Shown: positions 43,381 to 52,954, counted from the first letter of the stretch. The stretch: DNA of 64,000 nucleotides from an uncultured Verrucomicrobiota bacterium (GCA_903848465.1 CAINGK010000160.1:19034-83033), one strand, 5' to 3'. Translations and numbers: made by a program. Notes: generated from the sequence alone by a model not told the origin.

Positions 43381-46300
43381 TTAAACCACCCGGCTGCGGC
43401 GTTTCAGCGTCCAGCCAATCGCCAGCCACAGCAGCAATCCGCCGCTGAGATAGAGCAGGCGTGAGGTCGTCTTCGGATCGCCCATGCGCTGGATCGCGAC
43501 CTCCAGCACGGCGTGGTCTTTCAGCTTGGAGAAATGATGCGCCGTGCCATCCAGCGGCAGATCAATGCCCAGCGCACGCCGACCCGTGGGGCGCAAGGAT
43601 TCGACGGTTTGCGCGAGGGTGACAGGTCGATCACCCAGCATGTGTCGTTGCTCCTTGCCATCGTCGTCAACCGGGATGGCTTTCCGGACAGCATCCTTTG
43701 CCATCGGCTTGTCATCAGCAGGCGCTGCGAATGGATCAGCTGTCGTTGGAGGAGGAGCCGGAGCGGGCGCTGCGAATGGATCGGCTGCCATCGCTGGAGC
43801 AGCGGCAGGCAGAGTAGCTGGAGCAGAGCGCAGAGCCGGCGTAAGCGCGTCAAAGGAAGTGCTATTACCTGCCAGCGGCTGCGCGTTGCTGAACTGCAGG
43901 CCATTCACCTGTGCACTTGCTCCCAACGTCAGACCGCCACTGCCCAAGATTGTCCCAGACAATGTCTGAGTCGCGGCCATCGGCGCACCATTGTTCCCGA
44001 GGTTGTTGCTGCGGGCGTTGGAGTTCACGATATTGACCGAACCGCTGCTGTTCTGGGTCAAGATCTGGGCACCGTTGCTGCCGTAGTTCTGCGCTGTGAC
44101 GTTGGCTGTGCTCGTGTTATCGATGGTGTAGCTTCCAGACCGCATTCCGGCAGTGATGGGTCCGCCTCCATAGGGGTATGGAGACGCCCCACCTGGTCCA
44201 TTCAAGTTTATTGGCGGCACTTGCCGGCCATTGGCAAAGTAGGCGTTGTCCACCGCCACGTTGTCGTTGAAAAGCTGGCCGCCGTTGGTCGTGACTGAGC
44301 CGGTAAAGGTGTTGTTGCCTGCAAGCCGCAACTGCTGCTCCTGCGGCGCAGCGCCGTTGAATCCCCAAGCCGTTTTCTCCTGGGCAGTTTGGCCAGCGTT
44401 CTTGCTGCTTTTGTCCGCCGTCTTCCTCCTGGCGTAGTTGTTGTCCCAGTTGCCTTTGAGCAGTTCCTGCTGCTGCCTCACCTCGATGTCCATCCCGCTG
44501 GGTTGAATGCTGCTAGGCAGCGTGAGAGTTCCACGGCCTGTCTTGGACATCAGCTCGCGCTTTTTCTGCTGCACCATCTGTGCCAGCGCATTCGCATCAC
44601 GATAGGCCGCCTCGGCATCGCCGTAGTCGAGTTTGCCAGAGGACAGCGCCCGGTTCGCCTCGCCGAGTTCGCTGAGCATGCCTTCGAGCTGCAGCAGTTC
44701 GCGTCCTTCGGCAGCAGTTGCGGTCATGTTGCCGTCGAAGTCTTTGAGGTTCCAGCCCTGCGGCGTCCATACGGTCCACGTCGTGCGTTCCACCGAGAGC
44801 CCGACGATCTCGGGATCATCCAGCTTCGCGGTCTGCCGCAGGCCGCCGCTTTGAGGGAAGCGATAAATCATCTTCACTTCCAGCGCCCGCTGTCCAGGAC
44901 GTGTGTGGATGAGCGGGATCAAGCGCACACGCTTGCCGCCCTGCGTTTCTTCATCGGCTCGCACCGGCTCGCCGGAAACGCTCACGCTGATCAGCTCTGC
45001 ATGGTCTGGCAGCAGCACCGGGAGGAACTGCAGTGAACGATTGATCAATGAATACTGCGCGATGTCCCAGCGCGTGCCATCCGGGCGCAGCACGGTGGTC
45101 AGATCCGCTAGCGTGATCAAGGCGGCGGTTCCCTCGGTGCTGGTGAGTTGCTGGTAGGCGAGCTTCAACACGCCATCGCCTGTGGCACGGTAGTACTTGG
45201 GTCGGGCTAGGTTGGCGGGCAGATAGGGCACCGCCTCGCGGGCAACCTCTTCCAGCGCGGTCTGGGTGGTGTTCTTCGCCTCGCGTGCGGATGCGTTGTC
45301 CAGCACAAACCAGCGCGCAAGGCGGCTGGCGTCCGCCACTTTGACAAACGGTACTTCCAGCTCTGCTGTCAGCGGCAGATCAAGATCGAAGGTCAACTCA
45401 GCGCGATCCAGTACCTCTGTTTGCAGCGAGCATTCATAGACGCGCTCGGTGCCGTCGAGGTGGGAGCGAGTTTCGCGTAGCAGTGGGCCGCTGACCACGG
45501 CCTCTGGCAGGGAGGCGGGTAGGCGTACGCTGAGCTGGCGCACGGCTCCCTGTTCCACCAATGCCACCACTTGCTGTGAGATGCGGATTCCTGCGTCTGA
45601 GGCCAGCACGAGGAGCACTGTGTCTGCCGAGAAACGCGAGGCCTGGCGCGTGAGTGTTACATCCACTTTCCAAGCCGTGCCTTCGTGCTGTAGCGCACGC
45701 TTCTTTTCCAGCGGCGGGGCGATGGCGAAAACGCTGTCGAGGGCGGTGGGATCGAGCTCTTTGAGGTCTTTGAGTTGTGTCGGATCCGGCAACTTTATGT
45801 CACTGGCGGCATGCGCGACGATCAAAGCCTTGCCGCCGACTTTTTCGTAATTTTCCAGTTTGAGCGGTTCCAGCGACCATGTCGTCACGGGCTGCGCTGC
45901 CACCTTGGCGAGATGGACGACGACGCGGGCTTCGGGTCCGGCGCGCTTTGAATCCAACTGCAAGTATAACTGGGTGCCCTCATGCTGCCATGCCGTTAGC
46001 GCTGGGCCTTGGACGGCCTGGACTTCGTATCCGGCGGGCAGGCCGACCACGGCGCGGGTCCAGAGGCCGCGTTTGCGTTTGAGGGTCAGGGCTGCCAGCA
46101 GCTCGGCTTTTTGTTCGGAGAGTTGGAAGACGTAGCTGACATCGGCTTCGGCGAAGAGGGCGGCGGGTTGTACATCGTAGGTGGGTGCGGTGGTGCCGGT
46201 CCACTGCCAGCGTCCGGCATCCTGAAGATCGCTGCGGTTGATGATGGTCGAGCGCTGGGCGGTGCCGCCGTTTACTTTGATCTTCATGGAGTCATCGTGC

Positions 46301-47352
46301 AGGAGTGCCAGCTCCTGTTTGACGCGGAGAGCCGTGGGTTGGATCAAGGGGAAGGTGCGGGTGCCGGAGGTATTGAGGTAACGCTGGGCACCTTCGATTT
46401 TGAGGAGGACGCGGTGGCTGGCCTCGTGGCGCATGGTGATGGTGCAGATCAGTTTGCCGCCTTCGCGGCGGGTCTGACTGGTCATCGTTGGGATGCGGAC
46501 TGTGCCAGCGCCGGGGAGCGTGGTGTACATGTTCAGGGTGCCGATCTCCAAAACGGCACTGTTTGCGGGTGCGTCCACGGCAAACTCCAGGGTGCGGCGT
46601 ACGGCCCCAGGGAATTCGTATTCGATTTCGGCATCGAGGGTTTCGGGTTCCAGCTCGCGCAGGATCAGGGTGCTACGTACGGTGGCGGCAGGGACGGGGC
46701 CTTCGCCGCGTTCCAGACCGCGGGCGGAGCGTTGCAGGTGTACTGAGCTGTGGGTGCCGAGGGTCTGCGTGAAGAGGCGGCCATCAGGCTGCTCCGCCAC
46801 GGTGGTTGCGGCGGTCTCGTTCACGCGCAGCCAGCCGTCTGACTTCGGGGAGTGCAGCGCCAGCATGCCGGATAGGGCGGGCGGCAGGCGCAGGGAGAGG
46901 TCGTTCCAGTTGGGCGGTAACGGCAGGGTGACGGTGAGTTCGATGGCATGGGTGCCGGGGTGCTCGAGGGTGAGCAGGTCGTTGCTGAGCGCGGCGGATT
47001 TGCCGTCCACGCGCACTTCACCGACGAGAGCTTTCACGGTATCCCGGTTCTTCTGCATTTGAGCAAAGGGCAGCAGGAGTTTGGTCCATGCGCCGCGAGT
47101 GGTGGCGGTGATGCGGGCTTCGAGAACGAGGCCGCGTTCTTCGATGCGGCCTTGGTAGAGGGCGCTGTGGATGACGGCGTACTGGGTGGCGTCGGTTTCG
47201 GCGGGGAGGGGGCGGCGGTTTTCCTTGGCTTGTTTCCAGAGGCGCTGGAAGTCGTCGTAGCCGAGGTAGAAGCGTTCGGCTTTTTGGGTGTCGAGCGGGA
47301 GCTTGGCGTCATAGGGGATGATGACGGTGTGGGCGGCGGGGTCGGGCGGCAC
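43381..47352 (-). CDS. Giant exported protein, paralogue 3 of three
   Basis: 1323 residues from a GTG at 47352. In the same frame the 30 codons upstream read like a signal peptide (TFVILFLLSPSLWAQDVPP), yet no ATG, GTG or TTG lies there, so the real start is uncertain. The protein opens with a block shared by the other two giants: TVIIPYDAKLPLDTQKAERF, then LGYDDFQRLWKQAKEN and YQGRIEERGLVLEARITATT. Long beta-rich regions follow. At about 1005-1170 there is a Gly/Asn/Thr-rich stretch with GNNTFTGSVTTNGGQ, like an autotransporter-associated strand repeat. A single transmembrane helix (LLYLSGGLLLWLAIGWTL) and basic tail end the protein. Family and function are not recognised. Confidence 0.8.
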   Translation of the reverse strand: MPPDPAAHTVIIPYDAKLPLDTQKAERFYLGYDDFQRLWKQAKENRRPLPAETDATQYAVIHSALYQGRIEERGLVLEARITATTRGAWTKLLLPFAQMQKNRDTVKALVGEVRVDGKSAALSNDLLTLEHPGTHAIELTVTLPLPPNWNDLSLRLPPALSGMLALHSPKSDGWLRVNETAATTVAEQPDGRLFTQTLGTHSSVHLQRSARGLERGEGPVPAATVRSTLILRELEPETLDAEIEYEFPGAVRRTLEFAVDAPANSAVLEIGTLNMYTTLPGAGTVRIPTMTSQTRREGGKLICTITMRHEASHRVLLKIEGAQRYLNTSGTRTFPLIQPTALRVKQELALLHDDSMKIKVNGGTAQRSTIINRSDLQDAGRWQWTGTTAPTYDVQPAALFAEADVSYVFQLSEQKAELLAALTLKRKRGLWTRAVVGLPAGYEVQAVQGPALTAWQHEGTQLYLQLDSKRAGPEARVVVHLAKVAAQPVTTWSLEPLKLENYEKVGGKALIVAHAASDIKLPDPTQLKDLKELDPTALDSVFAIAPPLEKKRALQHEGTAWKVDVTLTRQASRFSADTVLLVLASDAGIRISQQVVALVEQGAVRQLSVRLPASLPEAVVSGPLLRETRSHLDGTERVYECSLQTEVLDRAELTFDLDLPLTAELEVPFVKVADASRLARWFVLDNASAREAKNTTQTALEEVAREAVPYLPANLARPKYYRATGDGVLKLAYQQLTSTEGTAALITLADLTTVLRPDGTRWDIAQYSLINRSLQFLPVLLPDHAELISVSVSGEPVRADEETQGGKRVRLIPLIHTRPGQRALEVKMIYRFPQSGGLRQTAKLDDPEIVGLSVERTTWTVWTPQGWNLKDFDGNMTATAAEGRELLQLEGMLSELGEANRALSSGKLDYGDAEAAYRDANALAQMVQQKKRELMSKTGRGTLTLPSSIQPSGMDIEVRQQQELLKGNWDNNYARRKTADKSSKNAGQTAQEKTAWGFNGAAPQEQQLRLAGNNTFTGSVTTNGGQLFNDNVAVDNAYFANGRQVPPINLNGPGGASPYPYGGGPITAGMRSGSYTIDNTSTANVTAQNYGSNGAQILTQNSSGSVNIVNSNARSNNLGNNGAPMAATQTLSGTILGSGGLTLGASAQVNGLQFSNAQPLAGNSTSFDALTPALRSAPATLPAAAPAMAADPFAAPAPAPPPTTADPFAAPADDKPMAKDAVRKAIPVDDDGKEQRHMLGDRPVTLAQTVESLRPTGRRALGIDLPLDGTAHHFSKLKDHAVLEVAIQRMGDPKTTSRLLYLSGGLLLWLAIGWTLKRRSRVV

Positions 47353-50300
47353 GTCCTGCGCCCAGAGTGAGGGAGAGAGAAGGAAGAGAATGACGAATGT
47401 GGAATGACGAATGACGAATGACGAATGAACGGAGGGTGGCGTTGCCTGCGGTGGTTGCCGTTGCGGGGAGGATGAAGGAGAACAAGCGGCCGAGCAGGTG
47501 GAGAGCGAGGGCGCAGAGCCAGCCGAAGGCCAGGGCGTTGGTCAGTGCCAGCAGGGAGCCTTCGAGCAGGAGCGGCAGGCCCCAGGCGGTCAGCACTAGG
47601 ACGAGGAGGGTCAGGAACCAGGGACGCCGTCTGCCCAAGCGCCAGAACAAGACGAGACCGAGAGCCATGGCGAGGACGGCACGAAGCATCTGCTGAGACC
47701 AGGAGATGTAGTGGAGCGCGAGCGGCTCCGGTGGCTGGGCACCGTGGAAGCGCAGGAGACGGCCTGTTTCGGGGAGTGTGATGTCCAGCGGGATGAGGCC
47801 GGATTTGGAATGCGTTTCATTCTTGGACACAGAGTCAACAAATGCTTCCACCAAATCGAGATTTGGCTGGGTGTTGCGAACCACGAGCGTCATGTTCACG
47901 GGGCTGTAACTTGCACTCGCACCTTCAGGAAACGTGATGCCTGCTCTTTCAAGAGCTTGTTTAGCCGTGATGCGACTGCCATCGCCCGCAGTCAGAAAAT
48001 TTGGGCGCAGTCGGTAGCTGCGGGTGTACTGCTCGCTGGCGTTCTCAGAGAGAGGCACAACGAGCACCGCATGCGCTTCCACTTTGTACTTCATCTGCGC
48101 CAGTTCGGTGACGTAGCGCAGGGCTTCGCTCAGGCGCACGTCTTTGAGGTCGAGGCTGATGTTGGCATTGGATGGGATGTCTCCACTTTTTAGGATGATA
48201 TTTGTCCCCTTAGGGCCGCCAGGATCAGTGAATGTGTCCAGGTCTCGTGATTGTACTCGGAGGAATTCGATGGCTTCTTCAATCGTGGCGTTCTTGAACT
48301 GCACCGAGGGCAAAATGATCTTGTCCATCTTCTCAGTCAGGTAGGCTCCAGGGGATCGCCCGACACCATAGTCGTAAGAGATGGCTGAAGGCGCGGGAGG
48401 GGGCAGCGGCTGGTTGCCCAGGCTCTGAATGAGTGCTCCAACGAGATCGAGATTAGGCTGAGTGTTGCGCACGACAAGTTGTGACGATGCGGGGGTGAAG
48501 GTCGCGCTGGCACCTTCAGGAAAGGTGACGCCCGATGCTTCGAGAGCTTGTTTTGCCGTCTGGTAGTTGCCCCCGCCCGCCGTCAGAAAATTCGGCGGCA
48601 CGCGGAAGGTTTGTGTGTGTTGTGCGTTGGCGTATTCCGTCAGCGGCATGATGACCAAAGCGTGAGGCTCGACTTTGTACTTCATGCCTGCTAGTTCGGT
48701 GACATAGCGCAGTGCCTCGCTCATGGGCACTTCTTTCAGATCCAGACTGATGCGGGTGTTTGAGGGTTTATCACCCGTTCTGAGTATGAGCGAAACTCCC
48801 TTGGGGTCAGAGGCATCTGTGAAAGTATCTAAATCGCGCGACTTCACGCGCAGGTATTCGATTGCTTCTTCAAGGGTGGCGTCGTGAAATTGCACGGTGG
48901 GGAAAATGATCTTGTTCATCTTCTCCGTGAGATAGGCACCTGGGGAGCGGCCGACGCTATAGTCAGCGACGGCAGCAGCTCCCAGCACTGGAACTTTGTC
49001 CTCCCACGACTCAGCCACCTGGGCCAGCATTTTAGCGCGCTGGTGATCGTAGGCGGTCTTGAAGTACTCGTGCCTGCGCCGTTCGGCGTTCTCCATGCCT
49101 CGGCGTGCTGCACTGCTGTAAGGGTCAGAGCGGAGCACGTTTTGATATTGAGAGATGGCGGCGTCGTAGTTGCCGATCTCGACGCTGGAATTGGCGAGGA
49201 GTAGGCCACTCTGCACCATCATGGCATCGGTATTTAAGATAGGTGGATAGCGGTCGGGATCGTTTAAATTTGACAGCGCCATCGCAGCGGCTTTGTGTCC
49301 GGGCACGAATTGCTGTGCTTCATTGAGCAAGTGCCGAGCTTCGTTGTATTTTCCTTGTTTCGCCCGCTCCTTCGCCACCACCACGCTGCAATCTGCGTAC
49401 TTGAGCTTGGCGAGGTTCTGCCAGTCTTCGGTTTCGGTTGCGTCTGGAAGGGAATCAATGGCAGCCCTGTATGAGCCGAGGGCTGAATCATACTGTCCTT
49501 CTGTGAACAGCTTGTCACCTCGATCCATGGCTTGGCGCGCTTCTTCAACTACATCTGAGCGGGGGGCCGATCTGGGACCTGGCACCTCTACTAGTGGCAG
49601 CAAAGGGCTAGGCCCACCCGGCAAAAAATCAACGGATGCGGGCATGGCTTTGCGCAAGAATCGCCGCCCCTGCGGCTTGCCGAACACCGAAGCTAGGCGC
49701 CCCAGAAAGCCGGGATCTTCAGCGGTTGCGGCGACATGCGACTGCTCCAGAGTGGTGTCCACTTTGTCGTACCCAAAGGCGGCGGGGGCGAACACGGCCC
49801 AGTCGCTGCTGAGGACGGGGACGTTGCCGACGATGCGGATGGGTTCGAGGTTTTGAGTTCCGCTTTGGCCCCAGAGGGGTTTTTGTTGGCGGTATTGCAC
49901 GCTGACCATGGTGTGCGGTGCGTTGGCGGAACCGGTGGGCAGGGGGATGGCGATGGCGTTTTCGACACTGCGCACGGGCTTCACGGCCTGACCTCCGCTG
50001 GTGGTGCTGAGGAGTTCGGCGTCCTTGGGCAGATGGAGGCTGACGAACTGCTCCCCGGAATGGGAGAGGTCCAGAATCACTTCGTGCAGGCTGTGACCGT
50101 CGGTGCTTAGCACGGAGAGCAGATTCATGCGATTCACCACGAGGGCGGCGAGTTCGGAGTGCGCGTGGCGCTGCGCGGTGATGGTGAGTGCGTTGTCGCC
50201 CGCGCCGAAGGTGAAGGCGCTGGTGATGCGATGGCGGGGCTGGTAGCCCGCGACCACGGGGACGCGGAGGACGTCCAGCGGCTGCATGTTTTGGAATTGG

Positions 50301-52954
50301 GTGGAGAGCTGGGTGTCGGTGTTGGCCTCGATGATCCAGGTGCCGGCGAAGCGGCGGGACTGGGGGAGTTCGAGGTGCGGGAGGGTGGCGGTGAGGGTTT
50401 GGTTGGTGGGAGTAGCGGGGTTACTGGGAGCAGGAATGCCCCCGTTACTTGGGATGCCGCCGGTACTGGGGAGGCTCATGCGCCAGCGGATGTTGTGCTG
50501 GCCTTTGGATTCTTGGCGGAGGGTGTAGGTCCAGGTGCCGGTGGCTTCATCGAGCTGCTGCTCGCCGACGAGGGGGGAGGTGACGCGCAGGAGTTTGGCC
50601 TGCGCCACGGGGAGCTTGACCTGAAAGGTGCGCAGGGGCGCGCCGCTGATGTCGAGGGTGAACTGGCCTTCGATCTCGATGGTGCGAGCACGCGGCAGGG
50701 CATAGGCGGTGACTTCGGTGGAGAAGACGGCTTCGGCGCGTTCGACTTCAAAGGTGAGGGCGTGCTCGCGCAGGCCGAACCAGGCCATGCGGCCTTTCAC
50801 GGGAGTGAGGCGGGCATCGCGGTCTTCGAGTCCTTTGGCTTCCTTCAAGGCGACGCGCCAGGCGTCGTCGAAGTTCAGCGCGGTGTAGCCTGCCACTTTG
50901 ACGGCGTCCGGGATGTCGAGCTGATGAATCGTGATGGATTCGGGATTCTTGGGTCCGGTCCATGCCTTGGTGAGTTTGAGGCGGGAGGTGATGCTCAGCT
51001 CTAGCGGATTGGCCGGAGAGATCGGCACCGCTGGCAGGATGGCAAGGGTCTGACCCACGCGCCGCCAGGTGAGGCGAAACGTTGAAGTCGTCTGCAGGTT
51101 TCCGACATTCGAAGTGGACTCTCGCAACGAGAAGACCGGCTGGCTGATGTTGTTTGGCGTGACGACTCGCTCTGAGGAAACCTGCTGGCTGATGACTGTC
51201 GGCGTGTACATCACCTGCGCACCGCCGGTGCTGACGCGAGTGGTCGTTCCGATGGGAGCCGACAAAACGGCGATGAACTCTTCACCCGGCGGCAGCGTGA
51301 CTTTGACCTCGGTGACTGGACGGTCGCTGCGGAGCACGAGCCTGCGTTCGATCTGCACGCTGTCTTTGTCGATGCGAGCGATGACATCGACATCCGATTC
51401 GATGCGCGGCTTTGAGGTGCGGAGCACGAGGCGCGGCTGATCCACGCCGAGCTGGAATTCAAACTGGTCGCGTTGCAACTGCTTCGCGCCCGCGAGATCG
51501 AGGAAATCGAGATCGGGCGCGAGATGGAGGCTGGCTTTGATCCGCAGTGGTGGATTGAGAGCGAGCAGCGGTAGCTCGCCGGCTTCTGCCACGGAGCTGA
51601 TGATGCGGCGGAGATTCACCGTGAGATCATGCATGCCGCCATCGCGCTCGAGAGTGACGAAAAGCTTGGCACCCTCCTGCCGCCATTTTCGCAGAGACAC
51701 GCCGCTGACCTCGGTGACCTGGGTGTCCTTGCCGACGAGCGGCCAGACCAGCTCGGCGTCACGTTCCGATTTTTCTTGCACGCGCACCCTGAGAGGCAGC
51801 GTGGTGGACACCTCGGATTCGGAGACATAGATGCCGGCAGTGGATGATGCCGAATAGCGGAGTGGCTGCGAGGCGACGCCTTCAGGTGCCTCAATCCAAC
51901 GTACGCGCAGGGAACGGCTGGTGCCCTGGGGGATGCTGGACTCATTGTCATCGTAGCCACGGTGATCGAAAGCGACCTTGATCGAATCGCCGTTGCGCTC
52001 GTAGGCTGATCCGGCCAGCAGACGTACTCCGGCAGGCAGGGTGAGATGCAAGACGCCGCCGAAGGGGACATCCGGCACTTCCAGCGTGCGCTCTCCTGCG
52101 CGCAATCGCAGCCACATTGGCACCTCGGCCTCGAAGCGCAGCTTCGCCACACCCGGACCTTTGGCAAAGAGGGTCAGCTCACCAGCAGGCGTCCTATTGT
52201 TTCCTTTCGACGCTTCCAGGTAGGCAAGCACGTTGCCTTCAGAGGTCACACGGCTCATGGCAAATGGCCACGAGATCTTGGTGCTGAGCCAGTCTTTGGA
52301 GGGCAGGTGCAGGGTGAGCTCGCCACGCAGCGTCACGCTCGCAGCCCCTGGCTCGACCTTGCCTTCGAGTTTCAGGCCTTCGATGGCGATGAGCTGCGGC
52401 GGCGCGAGCTTGGGGTCTTCGGTGGGTTGGGTTTTGCCGGCGTCGCGGATGAGGGTTTCGTACTGCTCTGGGGAGAGGAGGACGGCGTTGGGGTGGGATT
52501 TGAGGACGGTGTCGAGGTCTTTGGTGGGGACCCAGAGTTCTTGGCGGGTGGGTTCTGCTGCAATGACGAATGACGAATGCAGAATGACGAATGCCAGGAG
52601 GGCGAGGGGGAGTTGACGGTTGTTGACGGTTGTTGACGGTGGCTGAACGGTTGTTGGGAATGGGGAGGTGCGGGACGAGGGGAGATGGCGGGGTGGCTGG
52701 ATCGAGGACGAAGATGATCCGGAACGGGCTAAAGCCCGAACTACGAGCGAAGAGGCTGGCGCAGGAAGCGGAGAGGGATGACAATTTGTGGCTTGAAACG
52801 TGGAGAGCTGCGCTGTGATCGAGGACGAGTTCGAGTAGGAGGACGAGGACGAGGACGAGGACGAAAGGGCGGGCGAAGCCGAAGCGGTTGCGGCCTGGGG
52901 ACAGGCCGCCCTGCCTGCGCTGGGCATGGGGTGGGTGGGATGAGGGGTGTTCAT
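47309..52954 (-). CDS. Giant exported protein, paralogue 2, with TPR and duplicated pilus-secretin-like N-domain
   Basis: 1881 residues from the ATG at 52954, 1 bp after the upstream stop. The first 112 residues are translated repeat DNA; a signal-like helix (LPLALLAFVILHSSFVIAAE) comes only at about 114-133. The paralogue body follows (ELWVPTKDLDTVLKSHPNAV, LKLEGKVEPGAASVTLRGEL) to about residue 1100. Then come TPR-like helices at about 1135-1320 (AMDRGDKLFTEGQYDSALGS) and two copies, about 198 residues apart, of a domain like the N-terminal part of verrucomicrobial Amuc_1098-type secretins (ISLDLKEVPMSEALRYVTEL, then VVRNTQPNLDLV). No secretin barrel follows. Three or four C-terminal helices anchor it. 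The last 25 residues come from a heptamer repeat and overlap the next gene. Confidence 0.8.
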   Translation of the reverse strand: MNTPHPTHPMPSAGRAACPQAATASASPALSSSSSSSSSYSNSSSITAQLSTFQATNCHPSPLPAPASSLVVRALARSGSSSSSIQPPRHLPSSRTSPFPTTVQPPSTTVNNRQLPLALLAFVILHSSFVIAAEPTRQELWVPTKDLDTVLKSHPNAVLLSPEQYETLIRDAGKTQPTEDPKLAPPQLIAIEGLKLEGKVEPGAASVTLRGELTLHLPSKDWLSTKISWPFAMSRVTSEGNVLAYLEASKGNNRTPAGELTLFAKGPGVAKLRFEAEVPMWLRLRAGERTLEVPDVPFGGVLHLTLPAGVRLLAGSAYERNGDSIKVAFDHRGYDDNESSIPQGTSRSLRVRWIEAPEGVASQPLRYSASSTAGIYVSESEVSTTLPLRVRVQEKSERDAELVWPLVGKDTQVTEVSGVSLRKWRQEGAKLFVTLERDGGMHDLTVNLRRIISSVAEAGELPLLALNPPLRIKASLHLAPDLDFLDLAGAKQLQRDQFEFQLGVDQPRLVLRTSKPRIESDVDVIARIDKDSVQIERRLVLRSDRPVTEVKVTLPPGEEFIAVLSAPIGTTTRVSTGGAQVMYTPTVISQQVSSERVVTPNNISQPVFSLRESTSNVGNLQTTSTFRLTWRRVGQTLAILPAVPISPANPLELSITSRLKLTKAWTGPKNPESITIHQLDIPDAVKVAGYTALNFDDAWRVALKEAKGLEDRDARLTPVKGRMAWFGLREHALTFEVERAEAVFSTEVTAYALPRARTIEIEGQFTLDISGAPLRTFQVKLPVAQAKLLRVTSPLVGEQQLDEATGTWTYTLRQESKGQHNIRWRMSLPSTGGIPSNGGIPAPSNPATPTNQTLTATLPHLELPQSRRFAGTWIIEANTDTQLSTQFQNMQPLDVLRVPVVAGYQPRHRITSAFTFGAGDNALTITAQRHAHSELAALVVNRMNLLSVLSTDGHSLHEVILDLSHSGEQFVSLHLPKDAELLSTTSGGQAVKPVRSVENAIAIPLPTGSANAPHTMVSVQYRQQKPLWGQSGTQNLEPIRIVGNVPVLSSDWAVFAPAAFGYDKVDTTLEQSHVAATAEDPGFLGRLASVFGKPQGRRFLRKAMPASVDFLPGGPSPLLPLVEVPGPRSAPRSDVVEEARQAMDRGDKLFTEGQYDSALGSYRAAIDSLPDATETEDWQNLAKLKYADCSVVVAKERAKQGKYNEARHLLNEAQQFVPGHKAAAMALSNLNDPDRYPPILNTDAMMVQSGLLLANSSVEIGNYDAAISQYQNVLRSDPYSSAARRGMENAERRRHEYFKTAYDHQRAKMLAQVAESWEDKVPVLGAAAVADYSVGRSPGAYLTEKMNKIIFPTVQFHDATLEEAIEYLRVKSRDLDTFTDASDPKGVSLILRTGDKPSNTRISLDLKEVPMSEALRYVTELAGMKYKVEPHALVIMPLTEYANAQHTQTFRVPPNFLTAGGGNYQTAKQALEASGVTFPEGASATFTPASSQLVVRNTQPNLDLVGALIQSLGNQPLPPPAPSAISYDYGVGRSPGAYLTEKMDKIILPSVQFKNATIEEAIEFLRVQSRDLDTFTDPGGPKGTNIILKSGDIPSNANISLDLKDVRLSEALRYVTELAQMKYKVEAHAVLVVPLSENASEQYTRSYRLRPNFLTAGDGSRITAKQALERAGITFPEGASASYSPVNMTLVVRNTQPNLDLVEAFVDSVSKNETHSKSGLIPLDITLPETGRLLRFHGAQPPEPLALHYISWSQQMLRAVLAMALGLVLFWRLGRRRPWFLTLLVLVLTAWGLPLLLEGSLLALTNALAFGWLCALALHLLGRLFSFILPATATTAGNATLRSFVIRHSSFHIRHSLPSLSLTLGAGRAARPRRPHRHHPL
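47389..47430. repeat. Heptamer tandem repeat AATGACG, six units (site A)
   Basis: Six 7-bp units: AATGACG, AATGTGG, AATGACG three times, AATGAAC. On the coding strand it encodes the C-terminal tail of paralogue 2 (FVIRHSS) and, in another frame, the signal-like stretch before paralogue 3. The same heptamer occurs at 52562-52596. Confidence 0.9.
52562..52596. repeat. Heptamer tandem repeat AATGACG, five units (site B)
   Basis: Units AATGACG, AATGACG, AATGCAG, AATGACG, AATGCCA. Read on the minus strand it encodes FVILHSSFVIA, the hydrophobic core of the signal-like helix of paralogue 2. The heptamer resembles short tandemly repeated repetitive sequences known from other phyla, e.g. cyanobacteria. 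Confidence 0.9.
52613..52655. repeat. Decamer tandem repeat TTGACGGTTG
   Basis: Two perfect units (52613-52632), one with a single change (52633-52642), and a partial fourth (CTGAACGGTTG). It lies 16 bp from heptamer site B. Confidence 0.85.
52725..52738. repeat. Palindromic hairpin CGGGCTAAAGCCCG
   Basis: A six-bp perfect stem (CGGGCT/AGCCCG) with two-base loop, followed by AACTACGAGC. The motif 'GGGCTAAAGCCCGAACTAC' looks like a known class of dispersed intergenic palindrome. Only one copy is seen in this window. Confidence 0.5.
52817..52865. repeat. GAGGAC hexamer repeat tract
   Basis: Reads GATCGAGGACGAGTTCGAG, then four to five units of GAGGAC. In the paralogue 2 frame on the minus strand it gives a poly-Ser run, which I regard as repeat translation rather than a protein domain. 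A related ATCGAGGACGA occurs at 52701. Confidence 0.8.
52890..52909. repeat. Hairpin GCGGCCTG/CAGGCCGC
   Basis: An 8-bp perfect stem with a GGGA loop, followed by CCTGCCTGCGC. It lies 43 bp from the junction of paralogues 1 and 2 and completes the repeat cluster at 52562-52909. A similar structure could act as an RNA hairpin between the two genes. Confidence 0.6.

Noticed and set aside
47389..47430. CRISPR or coding repeat protein
   Set aside because: Seven-bp units without spacers; it is a simple heptamer repeat.
52580..52954. Serine-rich N-terminal domain of paralogue 2
   Set aside because: The residues are translations of hexamer, decamer and palindromic repeats; the poly-Ser run comes from GAGGAC units. 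I treat it as non-domain sequence.
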